The notes under the pieces are model-generated. The model did no database searches and was not told where the DNA came from. It saw only the letters and a program-made list of their open reading frames with translations. Both the position numbers and the translations under genes were made by a program. DNA of 64,000 bases from Flavobacterium pectinovorum (GTDB lineage: Bacteria; Bacteroidota; Bacteroidia; Flavobacteriales; Flavobacteriaceae), in the NCBI RefSeq assembly GCF_900142715.1, contig NZ_FRBX01000002.1, forward strand, positions 62,001-126,000, in the 5' to 3' direction. Positions 35,835 through 45,173 of the stretch are shown one piece after another; positions within the stretch are counted from its first letter, which is position 1; every line of letters starts with the position of its first letter.

Positions 35835-36197
35835 AATTTAAGGGGTTTTTAAAATTTGGTTAAATGATTACAAATAAAACATTTATCGTAAGTAAATACT
35901 TTAATTTAGGATAAAAGTATTTTAATTTTGTTAGATAGTCGATGAAATTTGCCGTTAATCGATAAAATGCAACACTTTTTACTTTAAATTCACTTTTATT
36001 TAACAAAGGGTAAGAATTTCTCAAAATAGAAAGCCTAAAATCGATAATTCGTTGGTATTTAAATTTTTATATAAAAAAAGTAGTACAGAAACATCATTAT
36101 ATAAGAAATAAAACCTGACATAGCTTTGATTTTATTCAACAAAAAAAGGGCTGGCATAAACGCCAGCCCTTAAAGGGATATGTTTTAAAGAAAAAAA
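35835..36197. other. AT-rich intergenic region
   Basis: These 363 bp between two minus-strand genes hold no gene. The part next to 35834 must contain the M4 protease promoter, but I find no convincing TAnnTTTG box. The right end holds the scoB terminator (36139-36172). Confidence 0.5.
36139..36172 (-). terminator. terminator of the scoA-scoB unit
   Basis: The stem GGGCTGGC / GCCAGCCC with a 6-base loop is preceded on the plus strand by seven A residues, giving a T run in the minus transcript. Confidence 0.88.
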
Positions 36198-36851
36198 TTA
36201 AATGTTCATTTCCGGAATTTCGCCTTCTATAATTAATTCTGCTTCGGTTGATGCAATGATACGCTCAACAGAAACACCTGGCGCTCGTTCTAAGAGCTTA
36301 AAACCGTTTTTAGTCACTTCGAGAACTGCGAGCTCTGTTACAACCTTTTTAACGCATCCTACGCCTGTTAATGGCAAAGTGCATTTTTTAAGAATTTTAG
36401 ATTCTCCAGCTTTATTAACGTGCATCATTGCAACAATGATATTTTCGGCAGAAGCCACCAAATCCATTGCGCCTCCCATTCCTTTCACCATTTTACCCGG
36501 AATTTTCCAGTTGGCAATATCTCCGTTTTCAGAAACTTCCATTGCGCCAAGAATAGTTAAATCAACTTTTTGACTTCGAATCATTCCGAAACTAAAGGCC
36601 GAATCAAAGAAACTTGCTCCCGGAAGCGTAGTAATCGTTTGTTTTCCAGCATTGATAATATCAGCATCTTCTTCTCCTGCAAAAGGAAAAGGCCCCATGC
36701 CAAGAACACCGTTTTCACTCTGAAACTCAACTGCTATATCTTCTCTCACATAATTTGCAACCAAAGTGGGAATCCCAATACCCAGATTAACAAAATATCT
36801 GTCTTTTACTTCTTTAGCAATTCGTTTTGCTATATCTTCTTTTGTTAACAT
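36198..36851 (-). CDS. scoB: 3-oxoacid CoA-transferase subunit B
   Basis: 217 residues. This beta subunit transfers CoA from succinyl-CoA to acetoacetate or a related 3-oxoacid. Characteristic blocks are AKEVKDRYFVNLGIGIPTLVA at the start, EFQSENGVLGMGPFP with the catalytic glutamate (SENG), GAMDLVASAE near residue 130 and LPLTGVGCVKKVVTE near 160. It lies 222 bp downstream of scoA on the same strand. The gap contains AT-rich inverted repeats, so linkage is likely but not tight. It ends in a terminator. Confidence 0.93.
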   Translation of the reverse strand: MLTKEDIAKRIAKEVKDRYFVNLGIGIPTLVANYVREDIAVEFQSENGVLGMGPFPFAGEEDADIINAGKQTITTLPGASFFDSAFSFGMIRSQKVDLTILGAMEVSENGDIANWKIPGKMVKGMGGAMDLVASAENIIVAMMHVNKAGESKILKKCTLPLTGVGCVKKVVTELAVLEVTKNGFKLLERAPGVSVERIIASTEAELIIEGEIPEMNI

Positions 36852-36870
36852 AAACTCAATGTGTCAATTT

Positions 36871-37080
36871 GGAAATTAGATAATTAGATAATGCCTAAAC
36901 ATTGAACAATCTAATTAATTCTAATTATCACATTTTCTAATTATCTAATATTTTACTTTATGTAATTTAAGGTAATTTTATAAAAATCAATAACATATCA
37001 ATTATCAAATTTATTTAACGCAACAATTTTGCGTTATCTAATTCATTATCTAATTGACAAATTATCTAATTATCTAATTC
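36871..37080. repeat. AT-rich inverted repeats between scoA and scoB
   Basis: ATTAGATAATTAGATAAT at about 36875-36892 is inverted as ATTATCTAATTATCTAAT near 37061-37078, with further partial copies between. The pattern resembles a dispersed intergenic repeat rather than a promoter. Confidence 0.5.
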
Positions 37081-37775
37081 CTCTGTCTTACAGTAAGTTG
37101 CTCAATTCTTTTCTCAAATTTTTCTCCCTGAAAAATGCGTTGTACCATAATTCCCGGAATGTGAATTTGATTTGGATCTAAAGTTCCAACAGGAACCAGT
37201 TCTTCAACTTCGGCAATGGTAATTTTTCCGGCTCCGGCCATACACGCATTAAAGTTTCGGGCAGTTCCTTTAAAAATAAGATTTCCAGCTTCGTCACCTT
37301 TCCATGCTTTTACAATGGCAAAATCAGCTTTGAAAGCTTCTTCCATAATATGCATTTTTCCATTGAACTCACGAACTTCTTTACCTTCTGCTACTTCGGT
37401 TCCGTAACCTGCCGGTGTAAAGAAAGCTGGAATTCCCGCTTGGGCCGCACGACAACGTTCTGCAAGGGTTCCTTGTGGCGTTAACTCCACTTCTAATTCA
37501 CCGGAAAGCATCTGACGTTCGAATTCTGCATTTTCACCCACGTACGAGGAAATCATTTTTTTGATTTGTTTCTTCTGCAAAAGCAATCCTAAACCAAAAT
37601 CATCAACTCCTGCATTATTCGAAATACAAGTTAAATCTGAAATTGATGTGTTTACTAAAGCAGCAATAGTATTTTCAGGAATTCCGCATAAACCAAAACC
37701 ACCAAACATAATGGTCATTCCGCTTTCAATTCCTTTTATAGCATCCTGCACGCTATCCACTTTTTTTGTTATCAT
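37074..37775 (-). CDS. scoA: 3-oxoacid CoA-transferase subunit A
   Basis: 233 residues. This alpha subunit pairs with scoB. The family block [21 protein letters not shown] is near residue 15, followed by [37 protein letters not shown] and [19 protein letters not shown]. Together the two subunits let the cell use or form acetoacetyl-CoA, in ketone or branched-chain amino-acid catabolism. It is upstream of scoB on the minus strand. Confidence 0.93.
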   Translation of the reverse strand: MITKKVDSVQDAIKGIESGMTIMFGGFGLCGIPENTIAALVNTSISDLTCISNNAGVDDFGLGLLLQKKQIKKMISSYVGENAEFERQMLSGELEVELTPQGTLAERCRAAQAGIPAFFTPAGYGTEVAEGKEVREFNGKMHIMEEAFKADFAIVKAWKGDEAGNLIFKGTARNFNACMAGAGKITIAEVEELVPVGTLDPNQIHIPGIMVQRIFQGEKFEKRIEQLTVRQRN

Positions 37776-37962
37776 AACAAACTGACTTTATTACTGTATA
37801 ATTTTGATAAAAATACCATTTTTAGATTAAATTATAACGATTTCGTAAAAATAAATCTATAGCTAGTTTAACCGCAAAGCTCACAAAGACAAAAACGCAA
37901 AGTTCGCAAAGCTTTATAAAACCTTAGCGAACTTTGCGATAAAAAAATTTTATACTTATTTC

Positions 37963-38010
37963 AAAAAAAATCCTTTTGTTTTCGACTGATTTCAGAAGAT
38001 CACAAAAGGA
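37963..38010 (-). terminator. terminator of the ricT-gldH-pbp1A operon
   Basis: The stem TCCTTTTGT / ACAAAAGGA with a long loop is followed, on the minus strand, by eight T residues. It lies 28 bp after the pbp1A stop codon. Confidence 0.65.
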
Positions 38011-38037
38011 TAACTTTATTTACAACCGAACTTTAAA

Positions 38038-40341
38038 CTATAATTCGAATTCGTCTGTATTTTGTTCTGTTGTAGTTGTATCTTTTACTTTTGGTGCGCT
38101 GTAACAATCTACTTTGATAGAAAGGTTTGCCGGACGCTCAAATTCTGATTTAGAAATTTGTAAATTCTTATCGGCATAACACAATTTCATGAAGTAAGCC
38201 CAAACCGGTAAAGCTGCTGTTGCACCTTGTCCGTAAGTCAAACTTTTAAAACGTGCCGAACGATCTTCGCATCCAACCCAAACACCTGTTACTAAGTTTG
38301 GAACCATTCCCATAAACCAACCATCTGATTGATTTTGTGTTGTTCCTGTTTTACCCGCAATCGGATTTTTGAACATGTATGGATATCCTGTCCAACGATT
38401 ATCTCCGCTTCCACCGCCTTGCGTACGTAAACGTGCACCAGAACCGGTTTCTGTAACTCCCTGCAATAATTTGATTACTGCAAAAGCGATGTCTTTATTT
38501 AAAACGTCGTGTGATTCCGGAATTGGCTCATAAATAACCTCACCGCTTTTATTCTCGATACGACTTAAAAATTGTGGTTTTACATACACTCCCTGATTTG
38601 CAAATGTGCTGTAAGCCGCAACCATATCTTCAACCGTAATATCTACAGCTCCTAAAGCAATAGAAGGCTGAGCGGGAATTTCGGTTTTAACACCTAATTT
38701 ATGTGTTAATTCCACAACGGCTTCTGGACCAACACGATCTATTAATTTAGCAGAAACGGTATTGATCGAATTTGCTAAACCTTGTTTTAAAGTTACCATT
38801 CCGCGGTATCTGTTGTCAGAGTTTCTTGGCTCCCAATCTTCTGTAACATGGTGGCGTCCTTTATGAATCATAAAAGGCCCATCTAAAATGGAATCACAAG
38901 GAGACATATTTAATTCTTCAATAGCAGTTGCATAAACGAAAGGTTTAAATGTAGAACCTACTTGTCTTGCTCCCTGCCCAACGTGATCGTATTGGAAATA
39001 TTTGTAGTTGATTCCACCAACCCACGCTTTGATATTTCCGGTTTGTGGCTCCATCGCCATTAAACCAGATTGTAAAAAGTGTTTGTAATAACGAATAGAA
39101 TCCAGCGGCGTCATAATAGTATCGCGTTCTCCTTTCCAGGTAAAAATGCGCATTTGTGTTTTTACTTTGAATGAAGCAATAATATCGTCTTCGCTTTTGT
39201 CCAGATCTTTCATGATTGCCCAACGAGTTGAGTTTTTCATTGCCTGCATCATGATTCTGTCTGTTTCTGCTTGTGTAATATTTACGAAAGGCGCATTTTT
39301 ATTGTTTTTCTGTTCAATAGTAAACTGCTGTTGCAAATTTTTCATGTGTGCAGAAACTGCTTCTTCAGCATATTGCTGCATTCTTGAATCGATAGTGGTA
39401 TAGATTTTTAAACCATCTTTGTAGATATCATAATCAGAACCATCTGGTTTTTTGTTTTCAGCCATCCATTTTTTCATGTAATCACGAAGATATTCTCTGA
39501 AATAAGTTGCTGTACCTTCACGGTGGCTTTCTAATTTGAATTTCAAGGCAATTGGTAAAGCTTGTAATCTTTCTTTTTCTGCTGTAGAAATCATTTTAGC
39601 TTTCTCCATTTGTCCAAGAACAACATTACGACGGTTTTTTACTCCTTGCGGATTACGAACCGGATTGTATAAACCTGAATTCTTGAACATTCCGACTAAA
39701 ATAGCCGATTCGTCCATTGTCAAGTCCTTTGGATCTTTCGAAAAATAGGTCTGTGCTGCAGAACTTACTCCAACAGAATAATTTCCGAAGTCGTAAACAT
39801 TGCAATACATGGCCAAAATTTCGTTTTTCGTGTATTGTCTTTCAAGACGAATGGCAATAATCCATTCTTTTATTTTTTGTACAATTCTAAATGGCAAGAA
39901 CTTAGAACCTTCACCATGAAATAATTGTTTAGCTAATTGTTGTGTTAGTGTACTCGCTCCACCATTTGTTCCTAAAGTAAAAACGGCTCTTAAAGTTCCA
40001 CGTCCGTCAATTCCGGAATGTTCGTAAAAACGAGCATCTTCGGTGGCAACTAACGCTTCAACTAGGCTTTTTGGTAAATCCGAATATTTAAGCTGCGATC
40101 TGTTGGTTTTAAAATACTTTCCAATTACAACTCCATCAGAAGAAATAATTTCTGTTGCTAAGTTAGAATCCGGGTTTTCTAAATCTTCAAAAGAAGGCAT
40201 CGATCCGAAAAGCCCCCACGAAGCAAATAAAAAGAAAGCCAGAATGCCTAATAAAAAGTAGACAAAAAATCTCCAGAATTTCTTTTTATAGTAGTTAATA
40301 TCTTTAGTACTATTAGGTTGATTGTTTTTTTTGGTGGCCAT
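38038..40341 (-). CDS. mrcA: penicillin-binding protein 1A (bifunctional)
   Basis: 767 residues. An N-terminal basic stretch and one membrane helix (about 25-47) anchor it in the inner membrane. A GT51 glycosyltransferase domain follows (about 60-240) with ATEDARFYEHSGIDGRG, GASTLTQQLAKQL and RQYTKNEILAMYCN. The transpeptidase domain (about 420-700) has SxxK as GSTFKPF with nucleophile Ser461, SxN as NSINTVSAK near 523 and KTG as AGKTGTTQN near 663. It polymerises and crosslinks peptidoglycan. It is last in the operon ricT-gldH-pbp1A, 10 bp after gldH. Confidence 0.96.
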   Translation of the reverse strand: MATKKNNQPNSTKDINYYKKKFWRFFVYFLLGILAFFLFASWGLFGSMPSFEDLENPDSNLATEIISSDGVVIGKYFKTNRSQLKYSDLPKSLVEALVATEDARFYEHSGIDGRGTLRAVFTLGTNGGASTLTQQLAKQLFHGEGSKFLPFRIVQKIKEWIIAIRLERQYTKNEILAMYCNVYDFGNYSVGVSSAAQTYFSKDPKDLTMDESAILVGMFKNSGLYNPVRNPQGVKNRRNVVLGQMEKAKMISTAEKERLQALPIALKFKLESHREGTATYFREYLRDYMKKWMAENKKPDGSDYDIYKDGLKIYTTIDSRMQQYAEEAVSAHMKNLQQQFTIEQKNNKNAPFVNITQAETDRIMMQAMKNSTRWAIMKDLDKSEDDIIASFKVKTQMRIFTWKGERDTIMTPLDSIRYYKHFLQSGLMAMEPQTGNIKAWVGGINYKYFQYDHVGQGARQVGSTFKPFVYATAIEELNMSPCDSILDGPFMIHKGRHHVTEDWEPRNSDNRYRGMVTLKQGLANSINTVSAKLIDRVGPEAVVELTHKLGVKTEIPAQPSIALGAVDITVEDMVAAYSTFANQGVYVKPQFLSRIENKSGEVIYEPIPESHDVLNKDIAFAVIKLLQGVTETGSGARLRTQGGGSGDNRWTGYPYMFKNPIAGKTGTTQNQSDGWFMGMVPNLVTGVWVGCEDRSARFKSLTYGQGATAALPVWAYFMKLCYADKNLQISKSEFERPANLSIKVDCYSAPKVKDTTTTEQNTDEFEL

Positions 40342-40351
40342 AACTATTTAT

Positions 40352-40831
40352 CTAATCTTTTTGTTCTATTCTAAAACCTACGTCTGTAATACCTTCTAAA
40401 GCTTCAACACCAGGAATTTTTCCCGATTCACGAACAGCTTGTTTGATGTGTACTTTGTATTTTCCTCTAAACTTAACATCCTCTTTGTAATACAGTTTAC
40501 TTTCTTTTATATCAGTAAAACCATTTCCTAACAAGGTTCCATCTGGTTTAGCCATTTCGTATTCTAAAGTATCGACTTTGGTAAAACCATTTGGTGTTTC
40601 AATAGCAACAATTAAAAACAAATTTTTGAAAGGATAATTGTTGTTATCTCTCAAATTTACAAATAAATTGTATTTTTTGGTAGAATCTAAAACAGGCAGA
40701 TCAAAGGTTACAATACTGTCTTTGTGCCAGGCGCTTCCAACAGATTTGTACTCATCGAATACTCTTTTTTTATCACAAGAAAAAAGAAGTATTGCTGCCA
40801 AAAGAAGAATTCCGCTATTTTTTATTCTCAT
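40352..40831 (-). CDS. gldH: gliding-motility lipoprotein GldH
   Basis: 159 residues. A lipoprotein signal ends in LLFSCDKK, so Cys19 is the anchor. The rest matches GldH: VFDEYKSVGSAWHKDSIVTFDLPVLDS, NLFVNLRDNNNYPFKNLFLIV and YKVHIKQAVRESGKIPGVEALEGI (read in pieces). GldH is needed for gliding and for stability of the T9SS motor in Flavobacterium johnsoniae. Its start overlaps the 3' end of ricT by 17 bp in another frame, and pbp1A follows 10 bp later, a layout typical of Flavobacteriia. Confidence 0.93.
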   Translation of the reverse strand: MRIKNSGILLLAAILLFSCDKKRVFDEYKSVGSAWHKDSIVTFDLPVLDSTKKYNLFVNLRDNNNYPFKNLFLIVAIETPNGFTKVDTLEYEMAKPDGTLLGNGFTDIKESKLYYKEDVKFRGKYKVHIKQAVRESGKIPGVEALEGITDVGFRIEQKD

Positions 40832-42152
40832 TTTTAGTAATAATTATAGGTTTTCTCGGTTCAGCTGGTTTGTTATCATTCGATTTGGGCTTATTCGAAT
40901 TATTTGGTTTATTGTTATTATTCTGTTTGTTTTTGTTCGGATTTCCTCCTCCCGCAGGCTTATTGCTGTTATTGTTACTTTGTTGCGGTTTAGCAGGAGT
41001 AGCCACTACAGTGCCTTCAGCGTTAGGTTTGCGTTTGCGATTTGGCTTTTTCTTTCTTTTTGGCTGATCAAAACGAGTCAAACTTTCCTGACCCATTGCG
41101 TTATTAAAATCTTTTTCAGGTTCTGAAACTACTTCAATAGCAAAATCTTCAAGAGAAGAAACTTTGTTTTTCAGTTTATTTTCAGCGATAATTTCTTTTA
41201 CCTGATCAATTTTCAAAACATGCCAGTTTGCAAAATTATTGGTGTAAGCAAACCACATCAAGCCTTTAAAAATATCTTGTTTTTGGCAAATTGCATCTCC
41301 TTTTTCGGTAACTAATTTAGTATCGTAATCCGGAAAATCCTTCAAGGCATCCATGTATGTATCTAGTTCGTAGTTTAAACAACACTTTAATTTTCCGCAT
41401 TGTCCGGCTAATTTTTGGGGATTTAGCGAAAGCTGTTGGTAACGCGCCGCCGAAGTATTGACACTTCTAAAATCTGTTAACCAGGTTGAACAGCAAAGTT
41501 CACGTCCGCAAGAACCAATTCCACCCAAACGAGCCGCTTCCTGACGGAAACCTACTTGTTTCATTTCAACTCTTGTACTAAATTCTTTAGCAAAATCTTT
41601 AATCAAAAGTCTAAAATCGACTCTGTCATTTGCTGTGTAGTAAAAAGTAGCTTTTGACCCATCTCCCTGAAATTCGATATCAGAAATCTTCATCTCTAAT
41701 TTATGCTGAATTGCCAATTCACGCGCACGAACTTTCATTGGTTCTTCGCGATCACGGGCTACAGACCAAATGTCGATGTCTTTTTGAGATGCTTTTCGAT
41801 AAATTTTAGGCACTTCGTTACTTTCGTGATTAACACCTTTTTTCTTCATTTGAATTTTTACCAATTCTCCTGTCAAAGTAACAATCCCAATATCATGTCC
41901 TGGCGATGCAACAGTTGCTACAATATCACCAATACTTAAAGTTAATTTCTCTGAATTTCTAAAAAATTCCTTGCGTCCGTTTTTAAAACGAACCTCAACA
42001 CAATCAAAAATCGCCTCTCCATTAGACGGACTCATGTTCGCAAGCCAGTCAAAAACAGTCAATTTATTGCAGCTATCGGTGCCGCAAGTCCCATTATTTT
42101 TACAACCCTTTGGTGCGCCACCATCTGAGGTTGAACAACTTGTACATGCCAT
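40815..42152 (-). CDS. ricT: PSP1-domain protein RicT
   Basis: 445 residues. The N-terminus is Cys-rich (MACTSCSTSD, GCKNNGTCGTDSCNK). The PSP1 domain follows with GSKATFYYTANDRVDFRLLIKDFAKEF, RVEMKQVGFRQEAARLGGIGSCGRELCC and CGKLKCCLNYELDTY (given in parts). These cysteines match the cluster-binding set of RicT, which works with RicA and RicF in an Fe-S complex controlling mRNA maturation in Bacillus. The last about 75 residues are low-complexity Asn/Lys/Pro, specific to this lineage. First gene of the operon with gldH and pbp1A. Confidence 0.9.
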   Translation of the reverse strand: MACTSCSTSDGGAPKGCKNNGTCGTDSCNKLTVFDWLANMSPSNGEAIFDCVEVRFKNGRKEFFRNSEKLTLSIGDIVATVASPGHDIGIVTLTGELVKIQMKKKGVNHESNEVPKIYRKASQKDIDIWSVARDREEPMKVRARELAIQHKLEMKISDIEFQGDGSKATFYYTANDRVDFRLLIKDFAKEFSTRVEMKQVGFRQEAARLGGIGSCGRELCCSTWLTDFRSVNTSAARYQQLSLNPQKLAGQCGKLKCCLNYELDTYMDALKDFPDYDTKLVTEKGDAICQKQDIFKGLMWFAYTNNFANWHVLKIDQVKEIIAENKLKNKVSSLEDFAIEVVSEPEKDFNNAMGQESLTRFDQPKRKKKPNRKRKPNAEGTVVATPAKPQQSNNNSNKPAGGGNPNKNKQNNNNKPNNSNKPKSNDNKPAEPRKPIIITKNENKK

Positions 42153-42514
42153 AATTATATATGTAGTGCTGCAGAAACGCAGCTTAAGTTCATAAACGTT
42201 TGATCGGTAAAGATAGTATTTTTTTTAGTTTGCTTTTTATGGATTACTTCTAAAGGGTTGTTAAATAAAAAACCTGCCCTTTTTTAGTATCAAAATCATT
42301 TTAATTTTCTTCTCTATCTATCAATTTTAGAAAATATTCTTCAAAAAAAGCTCACTCCGTCAATTTTATTATATAAAAAAATCCTTTTTAATTTTTATCC
42401 TGAAATATATTTATCAATTTTATGTTTTTATCTTACAACATAATTCGGGAACGCCTAAATTATCAATTCTGATTTAAAATCAAACTTAATTCTTCATTTT
42501 AAATACCACTACAA
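42153..42514. other. divergent intergenic region
   Basis: These 362 bp separate ricT (-) from the ankyrin genes (+). A TATCTTTA box on the minus strand (about 42208-42215) could be the -7 element for ricT. No clear box is seen for the ankyrin side, and there is no gene or repeat family here. Confidence 0.45.
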
Positions 42515-43690
42515 ATGCAAAACCAGATTGAAAGTTTCCTTTTTCAGGGAAAATTTGACGAGGCCAGAGAATGCCTAAATAACGGAGAAAAATTTAACGA
42601 ACAATATCTTAAAAACAATTTTTCTCAAATCGCAGCCAAAATTATTGAAGCCAAAGAGATTGATTTCATCGAAAAATTAATAAATGCCGGATTTATTGAA
42701 ACCGATATTTACGAACTGGACAGTTTTGACAAATCAATTTTTGCTCCTTTGACCAGATATTTAAAAGATGATGACGAATCGCTTTCATTTTTCGAAGCTT
42801 TGATGTCAAAAATGGACAATCTTAATGATGAAATCAGCGATCAGACTTTGCTAAGATATTTTCTGGAAAAAAGTGCTCCTCCAAAAATCATAAAAACCCT
42901 TATTGATAATTTTGGAGCAAATACGCAGTATAAAAACAATGCCGAAGAAAACCTCATCTACTCTGTTATAAATACTTATGGTTTGGAAACAGAGAAAACA
43001 AAAGAATACATTTCTATACTTACAGACAACGGTGTTGACATTAACGAAAAAAATATTGTTGGGACAACTCCGTTAATGTGCGCTGTTAAAAGAGCCAGAA
43101 AAGATATTCTATCGTTCTTGCTTGAAAACGGCGCCGATCCTAACGAAACCGACAACCTCAACAATACTGCTTTTTATTATGCTGTGGCTGAACAGTTTTC
43201 GTATGATATGTACGATGCTTTAGCAGCTGTTTCTTCACCTGATTTTAATATTGTAAACAAAGACGGACGAACTTTATTGACTAATTTTATCAATTCTGTT
43301 TCTGGTTCGCCAACAGATATTACATTTCTTGAAAGATTGTTAGCTGATGGTGCCGATGTGAATTTCTGTGCTCAACATTACGGACAGCCAAAATCCGGAA
43401 TTGATTTTATTGTGGAAAAGAAGTCAGATATCCTGAAATCAGTTTTAGAAAATGTTTCTTTAGATATTAACGAACAAGACAATCAAGGAAACACGATTTT
43501 GCATAAAGTTTGTGCCTATAATGTTAATTATGATGCCGAAATGGCAAAGGAAACCTATAGAAAAGTAAAATTATTACTAGATCAGGGCGCTGATATTACG
43601 ATCACCAATGATAAAGATGAAACAGCTTTAATGCTGGCTTCTGGCGATAATTTGAAAATTAAAACGGTTGAACTTTTAATGAAACAATAA
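42515..43690 (+). CDS. ankyrin-repeat protein (first of pair)
   Basis: 391 residues, no signal peptide. Ankyrin-type repeats are clear in the middle and end: GVDINEKNIVGTTPLMCAVKRARKDILSFLLENGADPN near residues 170-210, LLADGADVNF near 285, LDINEQDNQGNTILHKVC near 320 and LLLDQGADITITNDKDETALMLAS near 355 (read in parts). The N-terminal about 150 residues are helical and more diverged. It should be a cytoplasmic protein-protein interaction scaffold. A second ankyrin gene begins 26 bp downstream, so the two are co-transcribed. Confidence 0.85.
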   Translation: MQNQIESFLFQGKFDEARECLNNGEKFNEQYLKNNFSQIAAKIIEAKEIDFIEKLINAGFIETDIYELDSFDKSIFAPLTRYLKDDDESLSFFEALMSKMDNLNDEISDQTLLRYFLEKSAPPKIIKTLIDNFGANTQYKNNAEENLIYSVINTYGLETEKTKEYISILTDNGVDINEKNIVGTTPLMCAVKRARKDILSFLLENGADPNETDNLNNTAFYYAVAEQFSYDMYDALAAVSSPDFNIVNKDGRTLLTNFINSVSGSPTDITFLERLLADGADVNFCAQHYGQPKSGIDFIVEKKSDILKSVLENVSLDINEQDNQGNTILHKVCAYNVNYDAEMAKETYRKVKLLLDQGADITITNDKDETALMLASGDNLKIKTVELLMKQ

Positions 43691-43716
43691 ATAATCATTT
43701 ACTAAAAAACATATAC

Positions 43717-45060
43717 ATGTCAATGTCATTTATAATTGCCTGTGAAAACGGCAACAGAAAAATAGCCGAGTTACTTCTTCAAAATAAAGAAGTCGATGTA
43801 AAGTATACAGACGAAAGAGGAAGAACCGCATTACACTATGCCGCGCACAGAGGATATTTGGATATTGTAAAAATATTGACCGAAGATGGCGCCGATATTA
43901 ATTATGAAGACCATCAGGGAGAAACACCGTTATATTTTGCCTGTTTGCAAAAACAGAAACAAACTGCTTTGTATCTTTTAGAAAATGGTGCGGAAATTAC
44001 CAAAAACGATAAATACGGAAATAGCCTTTTGCATTTAGTCGTTCAGACTGCTCAAATTGAAATTGCAACAAAGTTGCTTGAAGCAGGAATTGATGTTAAT
44101 TTACTGAATAACAATGGTGAAACTCCTCTTTTACTGGCATCCGCAAAATTAAACCGAGAAATTATTCAATTGCTTTTGGACAAAGGTGCCGATATAAATG
44201 TAACCGACAAACAAGGAAATACACCTTTACTTTATGCTTGTTATACAAAATTGATCCCGATGGTGACACTGCTTCTTGATAATGGTGCAGCTATTAATCA
44301 TGCAAATCATGCCGGCGAAAACGCACTTTTAATTGCCTGTTACGAAACCAACAGAATGCTTGCTAAGCTTTTAGTTGAAAGAGGAGCCGATGTTTTTGTA
44401 TCCAATAATAATGGATATTCGCCTATTTGGTACGCTTGCGCAAATAATCAAAAGGAAATTGTTTCTTTGTTTTTAGAAAATGGAGTTGATGTAAACTACA
44501 GCAAACCTTTGGCCAGCGATACTTCTTCAATGAATGATTATCTGGATTGGATTGTTAGCGCTACCAATATTTCTAACGAATCTAGCTTTACATTAAACAC
44601 AACTTATAATTATGGCGGAGAAAGTCTTTTGCATGTGGCTACCAAAAAAGGTAATTTGAGCATGGTAAAATTACTAATTGAAGCTGGAGCAAACATCAAT
44701 ATTCAGGATGAATCCGGGAACACGCCTTTACATTACAGTGCCGCAAACGGAAAGAAAGATGTGGTAAAATATTTACTTGATAACAAAGCCGATGCCTCAA
44801 TTGTAAACGTAAAAGAACAAAAAGCGATTGATTATTCGAATGTGAAAGGTTTTAATGAAATTACCGAAATGATTCTAAAATATGCTCCTTCGGGAACTGT
44901 TGTTACTCCAATTCACCAACAAGAACCTCAAAAAACTGATGTTTCAAATTCTATGGAAGGAAAGAAAAAAGCATTGTTAGATTTGAAAGAACTTTTAGAT
45001 GCCGGAATATTAACTTCAGAAGAATTTGATACTGAAAAAAGTAAAATTTTAAAAGGTTAA
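43717..45060 (+). CDS. ankyrin-repeat protein with C-terminal SHOCT domain
   Basis: 447 residues. About ten ankyrin repeats run from residue 1 to about 395; examples are DERGRTALHYAAHRGYLDIV, DHQGETPLYFACLQK, NNGETPLLLASAKLNREII and DESGNTPLHYSAANGKKDVV. One repeat pair is split by an insertion near residue 270-300 (ASDTSSMNDYLDWIVSATN). The last about 35 residues are a SHOCT motif (KALLDLKELLDAGILTSEEF), a short oligomerisation module. No signal peptide. Together with the preceding gene and the membrane protein that follows, it may form a membrane-associated complex; that is inference from order only. Confidence 0.88.
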   Translation: MSMSFIIACENGNRKIAELLLQNKEVDVKYTDERGRTALHYAAHRGYLDIVKILTEDGADINYEDHQGETPLYFACLQKQKQTALYLLENGAEITKNDKYGNSLLHLVVQTAQIEIATKLLEAGIDVNLLNNNGETPLLLASAKLNREIIQLLLDKGADINVTDKQGNTPLLYACYTKLIPMVTLLLDNGAAINHANHAGENALLIACYETNRMLAKLLVERGADVFVSNNNGYSPIWYACANNQKEIVSLFLENGVDVNYSKPLASDTSSMNDYLDWIVSATNISNESSFTLNTTYNYGGESLLHVATKKGNLSMVKLLIEAGANINIQDESGNTPLHYSAANGKKDVVKYLLDNKADASIVNVKEQKAIDYSNVKGFNEITEMILKYAPSGTVVTPIHQQEPQKTDVSNSMEGKKKALLDLKELLDAGILTSEEFDTEKSKILKG

Positions 45061-45173
45061 TAATCAAATAGGGTTTTACTTTTTTTATTCCAGAAGTACT
45101 AAAATTTGTTAAGTTTACAATAATTTATGATTTAGCATAAAACCAAAACCGTCCCAAACCAAACCTTAGCTTA

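Noticed and set aside
36202..36848. Long plus-strand reading frames opposite scoB and scoA, and similar frames opposite many other genes
   Set aside because: They are antisense shadows of well-recognised genes with unnatural composition.
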